A stretch of 64,000 bases of DNA from Polytrichum commune (GCA_950295325.1 OX485804.1:52762001-52826000); one strand, 5' to 3'. Shown: positions 1 through 11,751, counted from the first letter of the stretch. Notes: a model not told the origin generated them from the letters alone. Made by a program: numbers and translations.

Positions 1-294
1 AAGTACACAAGGGTAACACAAGGAAGTCCTCTCTCGACCCAGAGTTTCAGATCATGAACTTAGTCTCACATGAGTGACATAATTGCATATAATTTGTGAT
101 TGTGATTCTTGCTGCAATATTCCTGGGCAGTGAACGGGGAGAATATATCGACCGATGAGCTTAGTTACAGATGATCTGGTTGATTGTGAGAAACAACCGG
201 TTCAAATTCGACACTTCAGGAAAATCACCGTTCCATTTACAGTAATTTACAAACTATTCCTCGATCTAATAAAGAGAAGAAAAAAAGCGGAAGA

Positions 295-362
295 TGTCGA
301 CAGATAACTGGTTGGTCCTGGAAACCCTAGGATCTCGACTGATTATGCCCAAAAATCTCCCC
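295..362 (-). repeat. dispersed repeat, family shared with 6.1 and 59.4 kb
   Basis: Read on the minus strand, this segment aligns with 6115-6185 and 59365-59440 (both plus). All share a GGGGAGATT start, a GGGCATAATC-like block, a GAGATCCTAG-like block and an ACCAGTTA/GGTTACATG-like block. The copies at 6.1 and 59.4 kb continue for about 150 bp. It is probably a fragment of an old transposon; I cannot assign a class. Confidence 0.5.
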
Positions 363-959
363 AGAGACTGTTCCTAAGTGCATGTTTACAACAATAACCA
401 CAAACCATGACCACGACAATTTGAATTCTCTCATTGGTTGAGAATTGAGAGGTGTTCTCACTTCGTTTTACACAAGGCCACCAAAAAGAAGAGTGACAAT
501 GCCATGAAATGGATGAGAGATTGACTTGGAAGTGGTATGAAATCCTACATGTTCAAGAATGCATAATGGTTGGCGATCACTTGGATTTTGTGGAAAATTA
601 ATCCAAATAAGTTGTCTCAGTAGAAAATTAAGGTGACCATGTCAAGGTTTTTTGAGTGATGTATAATTTGGTAGAGAGTGTTTTACTACTTGTTTCTCAA
701 ATACTGAAAACAATAGTAAATCACGCTAAATCTTGTTCTTTTATCTATTTTCATACTAAACGCTATGTCTCCATTTAAATCCACTTTAAACTATGTCATG
801 GGACCAAGGCTTTTAAAAAGTGATGTGGATATCTCTCGGTGATGATTTTTGAATCACTGACCATGACCATCATAAATCTCAAATCATGTTTTCTCATCCT
901 TGGTCACATGTGTAAAATGAACGTATTCAATTTGGTTTCTAATCCTAGTACACCCTCTC

Positions 960-1070
960 TAAACATCATAGCATTACAATCCTCAACCGATGATCCTCAT
1001 GGGATCCTCCTTTGAACCCTAAAGATTCTCTATGTGAACTCTAAAATTTGATTCAGATTAGTAAATCATG
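960..1070 (+). repeat. dispersed repeat, second copy at 42.2 kb
   Basis: The stretch matches 42190-42320 in the same orientation. Shared blocks include GCATTACAAT/GCTACAATGTT, TGGATCCTCC and GAACCC(C/T)AAAGATTCTCT. The copies are diverged, and neither shows ends or coding sequence that would identify the element. Confidence 0.45.
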
Positions 1071-3064
1071 TTGTCTGAATATTCTATATCATAGATAGTA
1101 GCAACCCTAGTTGATTAATGTTATGACATCTCGTTGCTTTGAAGAGGAGTGTTTAAATGCAGTCCCTTTATACCAACATTTGTATTGTATTGAGGTTCCA
1201 GAGTGCAATGTTCCCTTGATAATACAACATGTCTTCTGCTAACCCAACATTTTCATAAACTTAGTTCAAGAACAAAATTGTGAAAAGAAAAGAAATTCTC
1301 GATGTTCATGCACGGATGTGAATGTAAGCCTGTTCTTCATAGGATTGTGAACATGTAATATAACATCTTGAAACATGTCTTCCTCATTTTATCAAGCTAG
1401 ACCATGCACATACGTTCTCTCTATGTGCACGACATTTCATCAAATCTACTATGTGTCTTATGTAGTGTGACCTAAGATATTCACCACAAACAATGTACAC
1501 TGTTTTATCTAATCAGAGTCTATTTTAACATTTGGAGTTACACATTGCTATAATATTTCAATGAGAATATCAATTTCTACCCAACTAACATAAGTAGTTA
1601 GTATGCACACTGAATGATATGATATATTTTAGTTGGTAAAACAAGAAGATAATGTCGGTAAAAAGTTATAGCAACACGTAACTCCGAATGGTAATCCACA
1701 CCAATTAGACAAAATAGTGTAGTCGCCATAAGTATGCAAGAATCAGTGTGGGAAGCAAATGCAAGGTTTGGACTTAGTTATGACAGTGATTGCCTAATTA
1801 CAGTATTACTCCATGAGAACTATCCAGAACATGATGATACTTAATTTTCCTTCATTTTGTGAAGAAGTTGTTGTGCCGTATTTCCATATTTGGACTTTTT
1901 TTTTGCCACAATAAAAGCCTCGCGGCTCAGGTGCAGCCGGTACCACTAGGATGAGGGCTCTAAATTTTGAGGGGTGCAAGGCTGTCATGCTAGCCATTCC
2001 TGGCTCTTGGGATGCAACTTGCGGCTAGGGATTCGTGGTGTCTATGTAAACTCATCCATTGTGTAGGTGGAAACGCACGGAACTATATTATAGCTTTGTG
2101 AATGAGTATTTTTAGACGATCCAATTCTGAAACAACATTAGAGACCTCAATTTTGTGAATTGGAGTCATTCTGGGAGGAATTGGCCCTCAATCGTAAAGA
2201 AGACTTCTTTTCACTAGAGGTCCTTCATCTAGGATGGACGAGTTTACGTAGACGTCACGAATCCCAAGCCAGAAGTTGCCTTACTCGTATTTTCTTTCCA
2301 TTTGGGTCCAAGAGCAAAATTTGGCACGTAACCTAATTAAAATACGACTAGGAGTAGAGTAAAGTTATTTCCAAGGATTTTAGGGACCCTATATTTGATC
2401 GATGATGGTTTTACAATGTGAACATACAATGCCCTCCCCTAGAAGTTTGGTGCACCTTTTATCTGATGTTTAAGTACATTTTGACAACCCACTTGTCAAA
2501 AAACAATAGGGGATGTGCACTTGTGGGGACAAAAACAATCAAACGACAATAAAACAAAACAACAACACAATAATGACAACTTTGAATGTCTGTATTTCAT
2601 GTTCGCCAACCACCACATTTATGTAGTTTTGTGATCTAGTGTACATCATATTGGTGGTTGAAATTGTCCAAAATTCACACATAAATCCAAATATACTTAA
2701 CTCCTAGTTTCTCGTACTCACTTTGAGGATTTAAGATAAGTAGGGTTTTTACAACAATATTTTTTTAGAAAAAAACCCTAAGTATGTGAGCACACTAGCA
2801 AATCCAATTGAAGAACATGAAAGCATAGATTGTTATATTGAAAATCCATGTGAATATCTTAAGAATCCATGAAGTGATACTTGTATATCCATGAAGTATA
2901 TTGACCGAGAATGTTTTCATTTACTTATGTATGTTTCAGAGTTGGAATTGTACTTATCCAAATTAGAAAAGTCATTACACATCATTGTCCATATTAGGTG
3001 TACCCACTCTACCGTAATCACCACGAACAAGAGAGAAGAATCTTAATAATAATAATATACAATG

Positions 3065-3296
3065 TCATGCAATCCGAAGTGAATTTCAGCCCGTTGGCCC
3101 TACCCTGCTCAAGGATCCCCTTGATGTAGGGTGGGGTTTACTGCCTACTTAGCGGTGGGTGGGCTCTTGATATTTCCGTCAAGTAGAGAGAAGATTTCAC
3201 AGCTCGGAATCGAATTGCCAACCCCTCTGTTTGGATTTGGGTACCTCTTCATTGTCATCCGGTAGTTTAGGGTCATCTTGGACCAAGAAGAATCCT
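3065..3296 (-). repeat. putative tRNA-derived SINE, copy A
   Basis: Read on the minus strand it begins with TTGGTCCAAGATGACCC, then has a degenerate Pol III B-box (AATTCGATTCC near 3210-3220), then a body shared with copies at 25322-25890 and 25955-26085. The better-preserved copy has GGTTCGATTCC, a canonical B-box. No clear A-box is visible, so a SINE is inferred from the B-box, the size and the multiple dispersed copies. Confidence 0.45.
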
Positions 3297-5280
3297 TTCA
3301 AAAGGAGGTTGCTATGCATGCCAACAAATGGACTCATCCGTTGTGGTGCAATTTGGTAGACATTGGGCACCCAAAGGCTTGCCCTATTGCTCAAAATACC
3401 AACCTCTACCTTGGGGAGTTTGTACATGGGAGTGATCTGTGCAATCCCACGATAGACAAGGAGGTGGTGCCACACTATGCTACACTATATGGTAGGGGGT
3501 GCAAGCATGGCAAAGTGGACCAAAATAGTGCTCATGTATACTAAAACCATTATTTTTTGGGTCAATGGCCTAAAAGTAGTAGCAAAGTGTTGTTTAAACT
3601 GGATGTTTTTTTCATGATGACCTCCATTGTTGTGTTAAATAATCAAATGTAGAATATCAAGTTGACATTTTCAAAACTTATCATTAAAAGTGATGCTCAA
3701 AAGCAAATGGTTGAACCTATTTTTGGACGTAGATTTCATGACCTTAAATATTTTAAAGTTGGAATTTTTTCCTTCATATTTCTTGAATTCATTATACACT
3801 TCAGGGCATCATCACAAAATTTTGTAGAAAACCATCAATTTAATGTACTTTTATTATATCATACACACATTTTAGACAATTGCTTGTTCAATATCACCTA
3901 CTTGCACACCACTTGCATTGTCTTCTAAAACATGTAAACTTTCCTTGGAATTTTTCTTTTCCATTATAAATTACTTGACTTTGTGGACACGTTTTTTTTT
4001 CTTCAATGTCTATGATTTTTTTCTTCACAAAATTCAAAATTAATGTATAATTTTGAACCACTTTCACTTAACACTATGCAAGTTTTTAGGAGTTGTCCAC
4101 TTTACCGTGCTTGCCCCCTAGGGTAGCTTTTCTTGATTATTATTTTTTTCTTTTCTAATATTATTCATGGAGACAAATAAAACAAACTTCTATTTCATCG
4201 CCCAAAACACACAAGACCGCAAGCCACATGATGTCTTTGAAGACCAATGGGTCAGATATGGTTGAAAATATTGATCGTTAAGTTAGCCCCTGTTAGCCTA
4301 CCTGGGCAAGCTTCTTCTGGTTGATCGGCTGGGAATTGGGCAAGTAAGCTACTATGCAGGATGTATTTGGGTTACTTTTCTTAATTGGACCTTTGAATTT
4401 GATTGGTGTGTGGTTAGGTGAGGATCAAAGAGCAAACACCATAATGACACATGTTTACAAGCGGTTGAACTACTTTTTCAAATTTTATCAACAATTATTT
4501 CATAGTCAATAGTGGACACATTTGGGAGGACTTAAGTATTTAGTTCGGGTCCCAACAAATATCATGTGTATCTGATAATCATGGGAGGTCCGATTTTCTG
4601 TTTGATGTTTGTTGATGTTTCATTTCAAATTTGCCAATACAACAAAAATTTCGTTATGTACATATGATTGGTAGAAGTTAGAGAACATGAAATACGAACT
4701 CAATAATACCCACATTTCTTATGTAGTGGGGCATCATGTATATCACAGTTGTTTTGGACAATATTATCAATGCTGTGAGTGTTGTTCGATCGGAGGTTGG
4801 GACTTAGGAAAGAAGTGAAATGGAATTGATTTTAGAGTCTGGGAAGCCAAAAGGCTTATGGGACTATAAATACGTCAAGATGGTGTCAAACATGCTAATC
4901 CCCTAGAGTAGCAGAGTGCAGTAGCCTTTGTGAGATAGAGGAGGTTCCAAAAAATCTCACCCAACTTTGAAAATAGGCTCGGTCACACAACAAGCCAAGG
5001 AGCTCTTGATAGAAAGTTCTCTCGAAGAACGGTCAGACCCCCAATTTTGTCCCTCTTTGAGAGACTTTGTGGATAACTTTATTTGTAAGAGTAAAAGTGG
5101 CTTAATTGCTATCTCTAGAGATTGGGATAGTCGACCGCTGACCGATTTCAATGGCAAGTCTATGATTCAAGATGTGCTAAGCAACAACATTTTTGGGTTG
5201 GGGTGGTGTCAATGGTTGCTCAAGTATATCACATTCATAGGAGGAGTAGGACATCATGGTGGAGATAGATATAGGAATTG
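3297..5280. other. gene-free interval
   Basis: No supported gene. The segment 4937-5080 is a diverged relative of 15607-15760; both contain a GAGCTCcTTgATAGAAA-like block and TCCCTCTTTGAG. This is another old dispersed repeat. Short open frames here lack any domain. Confidence 0.5.
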
Positions 5281-5500
5281 ATTCTTGTCGACCGATATTG
5301 GATAGATGGGCTGCTCATAAAAACAAAAACAAAATAAAAACTCTTATGGACCCGAGTACGAGGAGTCTGACATAAGGTAATGCATCATCTTTTACCCAGC
5401 TTTCGAATCTACAGGAAACGCTTTGATCACAGAGCTTGGATGGCGATGCTTTGGAGTCTGGACAATATTGTCGGGAGCTTCGGTGTTACGATAGAGCGTT
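5281..5500 (+). repeat. dispersed repeat unit, also at 7.7-8.1 kb
   Basis: Contains GGGCTGCTCATA, then CGAGTACGAGGAGTCT, then TTTACCCA..TTTC..GGAAACG, then GGGAGCTTCGGTGTT. The same order of blocks recurs in 7733-8098, so these are members of one repeat family. The high GC for this region and the clustering next to a copia LTR suggest retroelement origin, but no coding sequence is left. Confidence 0.5.
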
Positions 5501-7732
5501 GACGACGCAGGAGGCGGAGTCGTCGAAGGTTAACTCAGGAAGAAGCAAACAATAGGTAGGACGTCCTGATGAAGCTAGACGTCATCAGGTGACAGATCCG
5601 TTCTGTAATACGGCATGCATCGGCGCTGCAGCGCGCGCTTATAGGACGAGTTGTGCTACAGGGAAGCAACCGTTTTCCGATATCAAGTAATTAACGGCCG
5701 CGGTCGAAGAGGGCAGGTTGGCCGTTTGGCACTCTCCTCAGATGTCGTGTTTGAAAGAATGAAGATTTTGGAAGCTGTGCTTCGAAGGTTGACTCGTTAG
5801 TCCCGGTGGGCGTTGGGGTTGCAGCAACGGAAGAAAAGCAGCTTGTCGATCGGGGCCAAAATGAGGTAGATGGTGGGACTTCACGTGCTTTGCAATTGTT
5901 TTGGTGCCGATATTGCAGCATCGATTCTTGTCAATTGGGTCTGGACGTGTACCTGTGAAACAATGTACGAGACGTCCCCTGGTCGGCAACTCTCCCTTTT
6001 AGAGCAGTTGTTTCTTAAATCACTTCCAATACTTCTAACGGCTCGGTGACCTTCTCTTTTGCAAAAAGGACGTAAGGAGGAATCCAACGATGTGAATTTT
6101 GTCTGTACCAGTTTCCGGGGAGATTGTTCGGCCATTATCGGTCGAGATCCTAGTGTTTCCAAGATCAATCGGTTACATGTTGACAACTTTCGGTTTTTCT
6201 TTTACTAAATTGATGAAGATTCTGTAGATTCCTCTAAATGGATAAGTAATTTTCATGAGGTCTTGAATTTGAACTGGTTATTTTAATAACTCAACCAGTT
6301 CAATTGTAAGTAGCGGTTGGTTCTCCCCATTCATCGGTATGGACCAGAGAATTGTTTTTAGAAGCAATTTTTCTAAAACAAGGGTCACCATCCATACTAT
6401 CTAGGGTTTGCAATTCAATTTTAAGGGGAATAAAAATAATTTGTATAAAATTTGAATCTTTAAAATGCTTATAATACGAAAGTAGCTCCAAACCAAGTTC
6501 TAAGGACCGTGACCCTTCCAAGTGGCATAGGATGGCAAGACGGTACCCTTCCTGGTGCTACATATAGTGCCATTGCAGGGAGGAGTCTCATGGCATGTTC
6601 ACACACATAACATGTTGTTGTTGTTGTTGTTGTTGTAAGACTAATTTTGTTGTGCTAATAGGACAAGAGAGAAGCAAAGTAGGATGAAGAAGAAAAACTT
6701 TACTTTGTCGTTGCACCCAAGTTCTCATCCACCTTGACAACAACAATTTCAAGTGCCATTGTGAAGGCCCTATTGCAATTGCAATGTCATATGATTGGCT
6801 TTTATCACTTTGGCATAAAGCTTGGCAAAGTTGAAGGACTAAGCTATATCTTGTGAACATGTTCCCATAGTTATTTTCTAGGATTTTCTTTTAATCACTT
6901 CCACATATTGAAGTGTAGCACCTTCTTGCACAAATGCTTTCCAAGAATTTCAACTTTTTTAATAAAATTTTTCCCTTTTTCGGGGGGGGGGGGGAGGAGG
7001 ACTGATTTGGGCTTATAAGTGGCTTTTGGACACTCCAAAGCTTCTAAGAGAGCCTTCAAGCATATTCTCTTGTTTAACATAAAGTTGAACTTCATGTCGG
7101 TACTTACTTTGAATTTGAAGTTTGTATTCTTCTTGAAAATCAAAAATTGCAAAAATATAATATCCCCATGGGACTAACACTCCTTGAAAATTAAAAACTA
7201 TGTGTGGCCAAAGGTAGGTTTTTTTTATAATTTTTTATAATTTTTAATGTTAAGATGGTATCAAGAAAAATGAAGTGGTTTCAAGATAAAATAAGTCCCA
7301 CACAATATGTAACTTTGAGTTCAAAATATATGGGGTGTTATAAAGTCCATGAAATTAGGTTTATATTATTTCTAAGATACCAGAGTATAAGAAACTTGCA
7401 AAAGATGTACAATGTATACATTCCCCCATCCCATTTTCCTGAAGTCTTGAACTTCTACCGGTTAATTCTCGAACTCAAGTTTCAATCGGTTCATCTGTAA
7501 CCAGGAACCAATTCTCTTTGTATATTGTTCCCCACACTAGAATGGGAACTTTGAAAAGAACTTGCAGAAGGAAAAAAAGCATGATTGGGGTGTGTGTAGG
7601 ACAAAAACTTTACGTAACAGTAATAGTAATGCAAACCTTGTCAGTTGCAAATACCGTTGCAGTTCGATGGCCCAACGGAGATTGTAATAGTATAACCACA
7701 AAAAAACATGTGTGTGAACAATCCTTCACATA
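5501..7732. other. gene-free interval with microsatellites
   Basis: No supported gene. There is a (GTT)n run at about 6613-6634 and a G-tract at about 6980-6994. The 6115-6335 part belongs to a dispersed repeat listed separately. Several overlapping open frames on the minus strand at 5690-6190 have no recognisable domain and overlap the repeat. Confidence 0.5.
6115..6335 (+). repeat. dispersed repeat, longer copy
   Basis: Aligns with 59365-59575 in the same orientation over about 200 bp. Shared blocks include GGGAGATT, GGTTACATGTTG, TAGATTCCTCTAAA, GTCTTGAA.TT, and GTTGGTTCTCCC.TTCAT. A short piece of it also lies at 295-362 on the minus strand, and 7440-7510 carries part of the 3' half. The class is unknown. 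Confidence 0.55.
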
Positions 7733-8098
7733 GGGCATCGTCTTTTACCCAACTTTGGGGTTTATAGGAAACGCTGATTAGGGAGATCGGCCGGGTGGTG
7801 GTATTTGAACAATATTTTCGGGAGCTTCGGTGTTGTGAGTTTTGTAAAGGTCGGAGGGGGATCGGAGGTTGGCATTCAGGAAGAAGAGATGAGTACGGCG
7901 TTGTGGTGGTGAATTCTCAAATTGCCTTTTGTCGGTCCAAACATGGGTATGGGCTGCTCATATATAAGATCATCGCTTGTTGACCTGAGTACGAGGAGTC
8001 TTGACACAAGGCACGTTGCATTCTCTTGCAACCAACTTCCGAGGTTACTGGAAACGTTGATCGGAAACCTGGGCTGTTGACGCTTTGGAGTATATTGT
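7733..8098 (+). repeat. two tandem repeat units upstream of the copia LTR
   Basis: The first unit (7733-7850) has TTTTACCCAACTTTGGGG, GGAAACGCTGAT and GGGAGCTTCGGTGTTGTG. The second (about 7981-8098) starts with GAGTACGAGGAGTCTTGACA and repeats the same order. Both match 5281-5500. The period is about 250 bp. It abuts the proposed LTR start. Confidence 0.5.
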
Positions 8099-8380
8099 TG
8101 TTGAGCGAAGTTTATCTAACAACATTCTACATCCATTACTGTAGTAGAAGGTTCTACAATTTGTCTAGATTAGGGTTTGACTGTTAGGTATATCTCAAGG
8201 AATACGATGCAGTTAAGTTTAGTCATGTAGCAGTCACTGTTGTCGGCGTAAGAGAGAGAGTCAAGATGGACATACTTAGACTACAGCTCTGAAGACAATG
8301 GTTTATCTGCTTTTGCATTTGACTCATGAATAAAGTCGTTTCTAATCGTTATGCATCTGTTTTCTAGCTAGTTCACTTCA
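8099..8380 (+). repeat. putative 5' LTR of a Ty1/copia element
   Basis: The interval starts with TGTTGAGCGAAG and ends with ..CACTTCA, three bases before a primer-binding site, and holds AATAAA (about 8329-8334). It is followed by a primer site and a copia gag start, as expected for a 5' LTR. I see no 3' LTR partner, so the left border is an inference from the TG end rule. Confidence 0.5.
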
Positions 8381-8383
8381 ATA

Positions 8384-8397
8384 GGTTATGGGCCCAC
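8384..8397 (+). other. primer-binding site of half-tRNA-iMet type
   Basis: The 14-mer GGTTATGGGCCCAC is complementary to the anticodon stem-loop region of initiator tRNA-Met (GUGGGCCCAUAACC), not to its 3' CCA end. This is the priming mode known for Drosophila copia and yeast Ty5. It lies directly after the proposed LTR and 115 bp before gag, in the right place for a PBS. Confidence 0.7.
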
Positions 8398-8511
8398 GAT
8401 CATCATCGATGTAGTTTTCAATTTCGGTTTTCCTTCCTCATTGAAGTTTTTTTTCCCCCATCGCTGTAGTCTTACAGTTCTGTTTTTGCTTGTTGTCTCT
8501 TCTCTCTCTTC

Positions 8512-9300
8512 ATGGAGACATCTGACAAAAACTACATCAAAATCTTTGACGGCGATCATTTCCCCGTATGGAAATTTCAGGTAGAGGTCGTTTTTGATGC
8601 AAAAAAATGTTAATCGCATTGTCCAATGCACTGAACTTTGTCCAGTGTTCTCATGTCAACGTAGACTTGTTCCTAGCTATCAGGAGCATCTTCGTAATTG
8701 GAATGAGCGACATGTTCAAGTCCGCATGCTTATTAGCAGTGCCTTCTCTCACCGAGTTCTCAGTAAACTGACTACCTGCTGGACTGCAGCAGAGATCTGG
8801 CAAAAACTTTGTTTCCTCTATCTCAAAAGAACTGCAAAGAATGTGTTTACACTTCAAGGAAAATTCTATGACTAGAAAATGTCACGCTTAGATGATATTA
8901 GCTCTCACAAACAACATGTATATTAGTGAGATGGCCTTCTTGTCACAGGATCTTGGAAGTCCACTTACACCTCAAATGATCATGTCCAAAATTATCTGCA
9001 GCCTTCCTCCCAGTTAGAACAACATCGTAGCATCGTGGGCCTAATGTGCCTGTCCTCCAAATGACGGTTGATAACCTGGAGGAGCGTGTCCCACGGCATG
9101 AGCAATTTATGAAGATTCAGGGCGGTCTCGATGATCCTGCGGACCAAGCTTTCTGTACCCATACACAACACTTTATGTCAGGACCTTCCCTCACCAAGAA
9201 AGAACAACATCAACGTGATGTAGAGTATACCCATGACCTTAGAGCACGAACCAAGTGCTACAGCTGCGGGGACATTGGGCATTGAAGCGCTGATTGCAGA
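8512..9300 (+). pseudogene. Ty1/copia gag (UBN2-type) with CCHC knuckle, broken
   Basis: The frame opens with METSDKNYIKIFDGDHFPVW, the typical start of a plant copia gag, and breaks by frameshift at the A-run near 8600. Gag-like sequence then continues in shifted frames: LRNWNERHVQVRMLI, WTAAEIWQKL, then MTVDNLEERV. It ends in a zinc knuckle CYSCGDIGH whose continuation is interrupted by a TGA near 9284. Several stops and at least two frame changes mean no functional gag can be made. It belongs with the protease segment that follows and with the LTR and PBS upstream. Confidence 0.85.
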
Positions 9301-9374
9301 TAGCCATGTACACCCCGACCTGCGGGTAAGACAAACCCTACCAAGATTGATTACGGACTTAGCGCGCAGCCAAT

Positions 9375-9833
9375 TTGTTTGAGAATTTACGAGAAGATTC
9401 AGACACCGCTTACTCCGATGATGACTATGCTTTCATGGCTACTTCTGTAATGCATAGCTACGCTTTCTATTCCAATTCTTCCTCAGTGACTTGGTATGCT
9501 GATTCTGGAGCCTCGGATCATATGACCGACCGATTGGATTACTTCACCAGTTTTAATCCTATCCCTGAAGGCCCTCATCCGGTTCATGTTGCGGATAATC
9601 TGTACCAAATTCTGGGCCAGAGGATGGGTGACATTTATAGCACTCGAATTGTGAACAATATCAGTAATCCTGGTACTTTATCACACGTTTTGTGTGTCCG
9701 CCAGCTTCGACGCAATTTTTTTCTCCATTGTACTTGCCTCTACCAAACAACTATCGTTCGTTTTACCCTTCCTGATTCTTGTATACTTAGCACTACCTCC
9801 CCTCCAACTTTGAGGGTGTTGGACTTCATCTAA
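9375..9833 (+). pseudogene. Ty1/copia protease segment
   Basis: A 152-codon open frame contains WYADSGASDHMTD, the aspartic protease active-site region (D-S-G-A) followed by the conserved S-x-H-M-T. The usual downstream sequence of copia protease is only partly recognisable (VHVADN..) and the frame stops at 9833 without reaching integrase. It is out of frame with the gag segments. The polyprotein is therefore dead here. Confidence 0.85.
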
Positions 9834-10471
9834 ATTTTCTTACAAAAATCCAAATTTTTGGGAGTAGTTCATTTGTCATCCACATAACATATTATGGCAA
9901 TTTGTCAACTGTCTAAAATTTGTGCCATGACCTAAATGGTCATGAAACAAAATAAAATTTAGAGTTTTCTCTAGCTGCCCCCTAGATGAAGGCCTTATTC
10001 ATATGTTAAATCTGACCCAGAAAATGTGATCCGATTCATTTCAAATATCCAAGAAAAGGATATATTATAATGTAGTTCACATCAATACAGTTGGATTTGA
10101 AGAAAATAGATTCTATTTGACTACATAACAAAAAAAATTAGCACTAGTGTTGGAGGTGCCCGAAAATGAAATGTGAATGCATGAGCATGTAGGGGTTAAG
10201 GACGACTGACATCCCTTCACTTCGCGGGGCTATTTATTACATCACATACAAAGATAATTGCGCTTCTTTCAGTTTTGTCCACTTTGCCAAAGTCAAGTCC
10301 GAAGCATTTTCTTTCTTCCAACAAGTTTTTGCTTTAGTTCAACAGGATACATGCATGGCATCCAATTCAAAAAAATTGATCGGAGAGGAGAAATTTGCAA
10401 CACTAATTTTGATTTATTTATTAAGACACAAAAGATTGATCATGAGACAAGCACCCTTTTCACATATGTTT
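9834..10471. other. gene-free interval, copia flank
   Basis: AT-rich sequence after the protease. I cannot find integrase motifs (HHCC zinc finger, DD35E). A motif GATGAAG-GCC near 9984 repeats the GGACTTCATCTA block at 9825 in inverted form, but too short to interpret. No gene. Confidence 0.45.
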
Positions 10472-10858
10472 TTATCCTTGCTTCCGAAGACTCCTTCTAG
10501 CCGTATCATCACTCAAATCCAGTCCTTGAAATTGCATTTCTTTACCCAATGTTGCAGTTTTACCATTAGATGGATCAAGTAACAACCTTTCAACCTCACG
10601 ATCAACACATTCATCAAGAATTCGAGGTCTTCCATTTGAATGTGCATCTCTCAAATCACCTCTCATAGTGAATCTTCGCATTATATCATAGCAGGTGCTT
10701 CGAGAAATCCCTAACACTGTTGAAATTTTAGAGAACGAATCCCCTTTGTCATGCATATGAAGAACCAACTTCTGCTCATCAAGACCTTTTGGGAGCCATA
10801 GCTGGTAAGTTGTAATCTCTCTCAAGCTCTCTGAATTTCTAAATGCAAGAAGTCTCAA
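10472..10858 (-). pseudogene. Tc1/mariner-like transposase N-terminal DNA-binding domain remnant
   Basis: The 128-codon frame carries two helix-turn-helix-like segments. The first, DSFSKISTVLGISRSTCYDI, has the Tc1/paired-type arrangement; then a basic linker with the GRP motif (SNGRPRIL) separates it from a second one ending SDDTARRSLRKQG. This order (HTH, GRPR linker, HTH ending in RxxLxxxG) is the N-terminus of Tc1-family transposases. The frame stops right after the second HTH, so the DDE catalytic domain is missing and I cannot find it nearby. It could be a truncated element or a co-opted DNA-binding protein; truncation is the simpler reading. Confidence 0.6.
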
Positions 10859-10978
10859 TATGTAGAGGTTCTTTGTTCAGATTTTTCGAATGAACAAATT
10901 TTGTATCGCACACCTCTCCATGAGGCATCTCCGTATTTTAGTGCTACGAGCGTTTGTAGGACGCCTCCCGCGGGCAAC

Positions 10979-11200
10979 ATTCATGCTCGGGCAGCCCGTT
11001 CATGTCCTCCCGTCCCGACCCGTCCTCCCGTCCTGACCCGTCTTACCTGCCCGAATTGGCCTTCCTGCCTGTGTCCTCCGTCCTGCTCGACGCGTCCTCC
11101 ATCCTGCCCGACGTGGCTTTCCACCTGTCCAGCTGTCCACGCGTCTGTCCAGCTGTCCACCCGTCTGTCCATCCGTCATATCCGTCTCCACCACTACCCC
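10979..11200 (+). repeat. C-rich low-complexity tract
   Basis: Imperfect repeats of CCTCCCGTCC, CGACCCGTCC and CTGTCCAGCTGTCCAC make open frames in several phases on both strands (Pro/Ser-rich on plus, Gly/Arg-rich on minus). These are composition artefacts. The tract is strikingly GC-rich against its AT-rich surroundings. Confidence 0.7.
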
Positions 11201-11220
11201 ACACCGAACCCGAGCTCCGT

Positions 11221-11751
11221 CATTCTTCCTTGCTCACGCCACTAGACAGCTCCGGAGCGAGTGAGGAAGTTGGGGAAGGTTGTTGCATTGCTAGTTTAGG
11301 GTTTGGAAGAGTTGTAACTTTGATTGATGTTGTCTTAGTCGCCCGCCATGGAGGTGGACATTGTGGATCTGGGAGGGAAATGTGTCTCTTTCGAAGAAGG
11401 GTTTGATTTTGTAATAGAGGAGGCCACGGAAGATGTACAGGACGGACAGGGTTTAGTTTCAGATCTAGAAATTCTTCTGTCATTCTTCTGTCATTTTTCC
11501 TTGCTCACGCCACTGGACAGCTTCGGAGCCAGTGAGGAAGCTGGGGAAAGGCTGTTGCATTGCTAGTTTAGGATTTGGAAGAGTTGTAATTTTGATCGAC
11601 GTTGTCCTAGTCGATCACCATGGAGGTGGATATTGTGGATCTGGGAGGGAAATGTGTCTCTTTCGAAAAATGATTTGATTTTGTCATACAGGAGGCCACG
11701 GAAGATCTACAGGACGGACAAGGTTTAGTTTCAGATCTGGAAATTTCCTAA
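11221..11751 (+). repeat. direct tandem duplication, about 265-bp unit
   Basis: Unit 1 (about 11221-11484) and unit 2 (about 11485-11751) are close copies: each has TTGCTCACGCCACT.GACAG, GTTGCATTGCTAGTTTAGG, CCATGGAGGTGGA and GGGAGGGAAATGTGTCTC. Unit 1 has an ATG-led frame (MEVDIVDLGGKCVSFEEGFD) that continues about 45 codons; in unit 2 the same frame meets a TGA. The duplication lies just upstream of the Harbinger transposase frame and may include its leader or first exon. Confidence 0.75.

Larger units (their letters stand above)
1..3064. other. gene-free AT-rich interval
   Basis: No open frame here has recognisable domain content or plausible splice structure. Short degenerate pieces of dispersed repeats occur near 295-362 and 960-1070 and are listed separately. 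Homopolymer and AT-rich stretches are frequent, as expected for decayed intergenic DNA. Confidence 0.6.

Noticed and set aside
186-230. GGTTCAAATTC resembling a tRNA B-box
   Set aside because: No A-box at the right distance and no cloverleaf can be drawn.
5691-6186. Three overlapping minus-strand frames
   Set aside because: They overlap each other and a dispersed repeat; no conserved domain seen.
10979-11406. Overlapping Pro/Ser-rich and Gly/Arg-rich frames on both strands
   Set aside because: They arise from one C-rich low-complexity tract read in different phases and show no domain or codon preference.
10860-11750. Search for the left terminal repeat of the Harbinger element
   Set aside because: No sequence close to GGGCCGGTTCACACTATGG was seen, so no left border is claimed.
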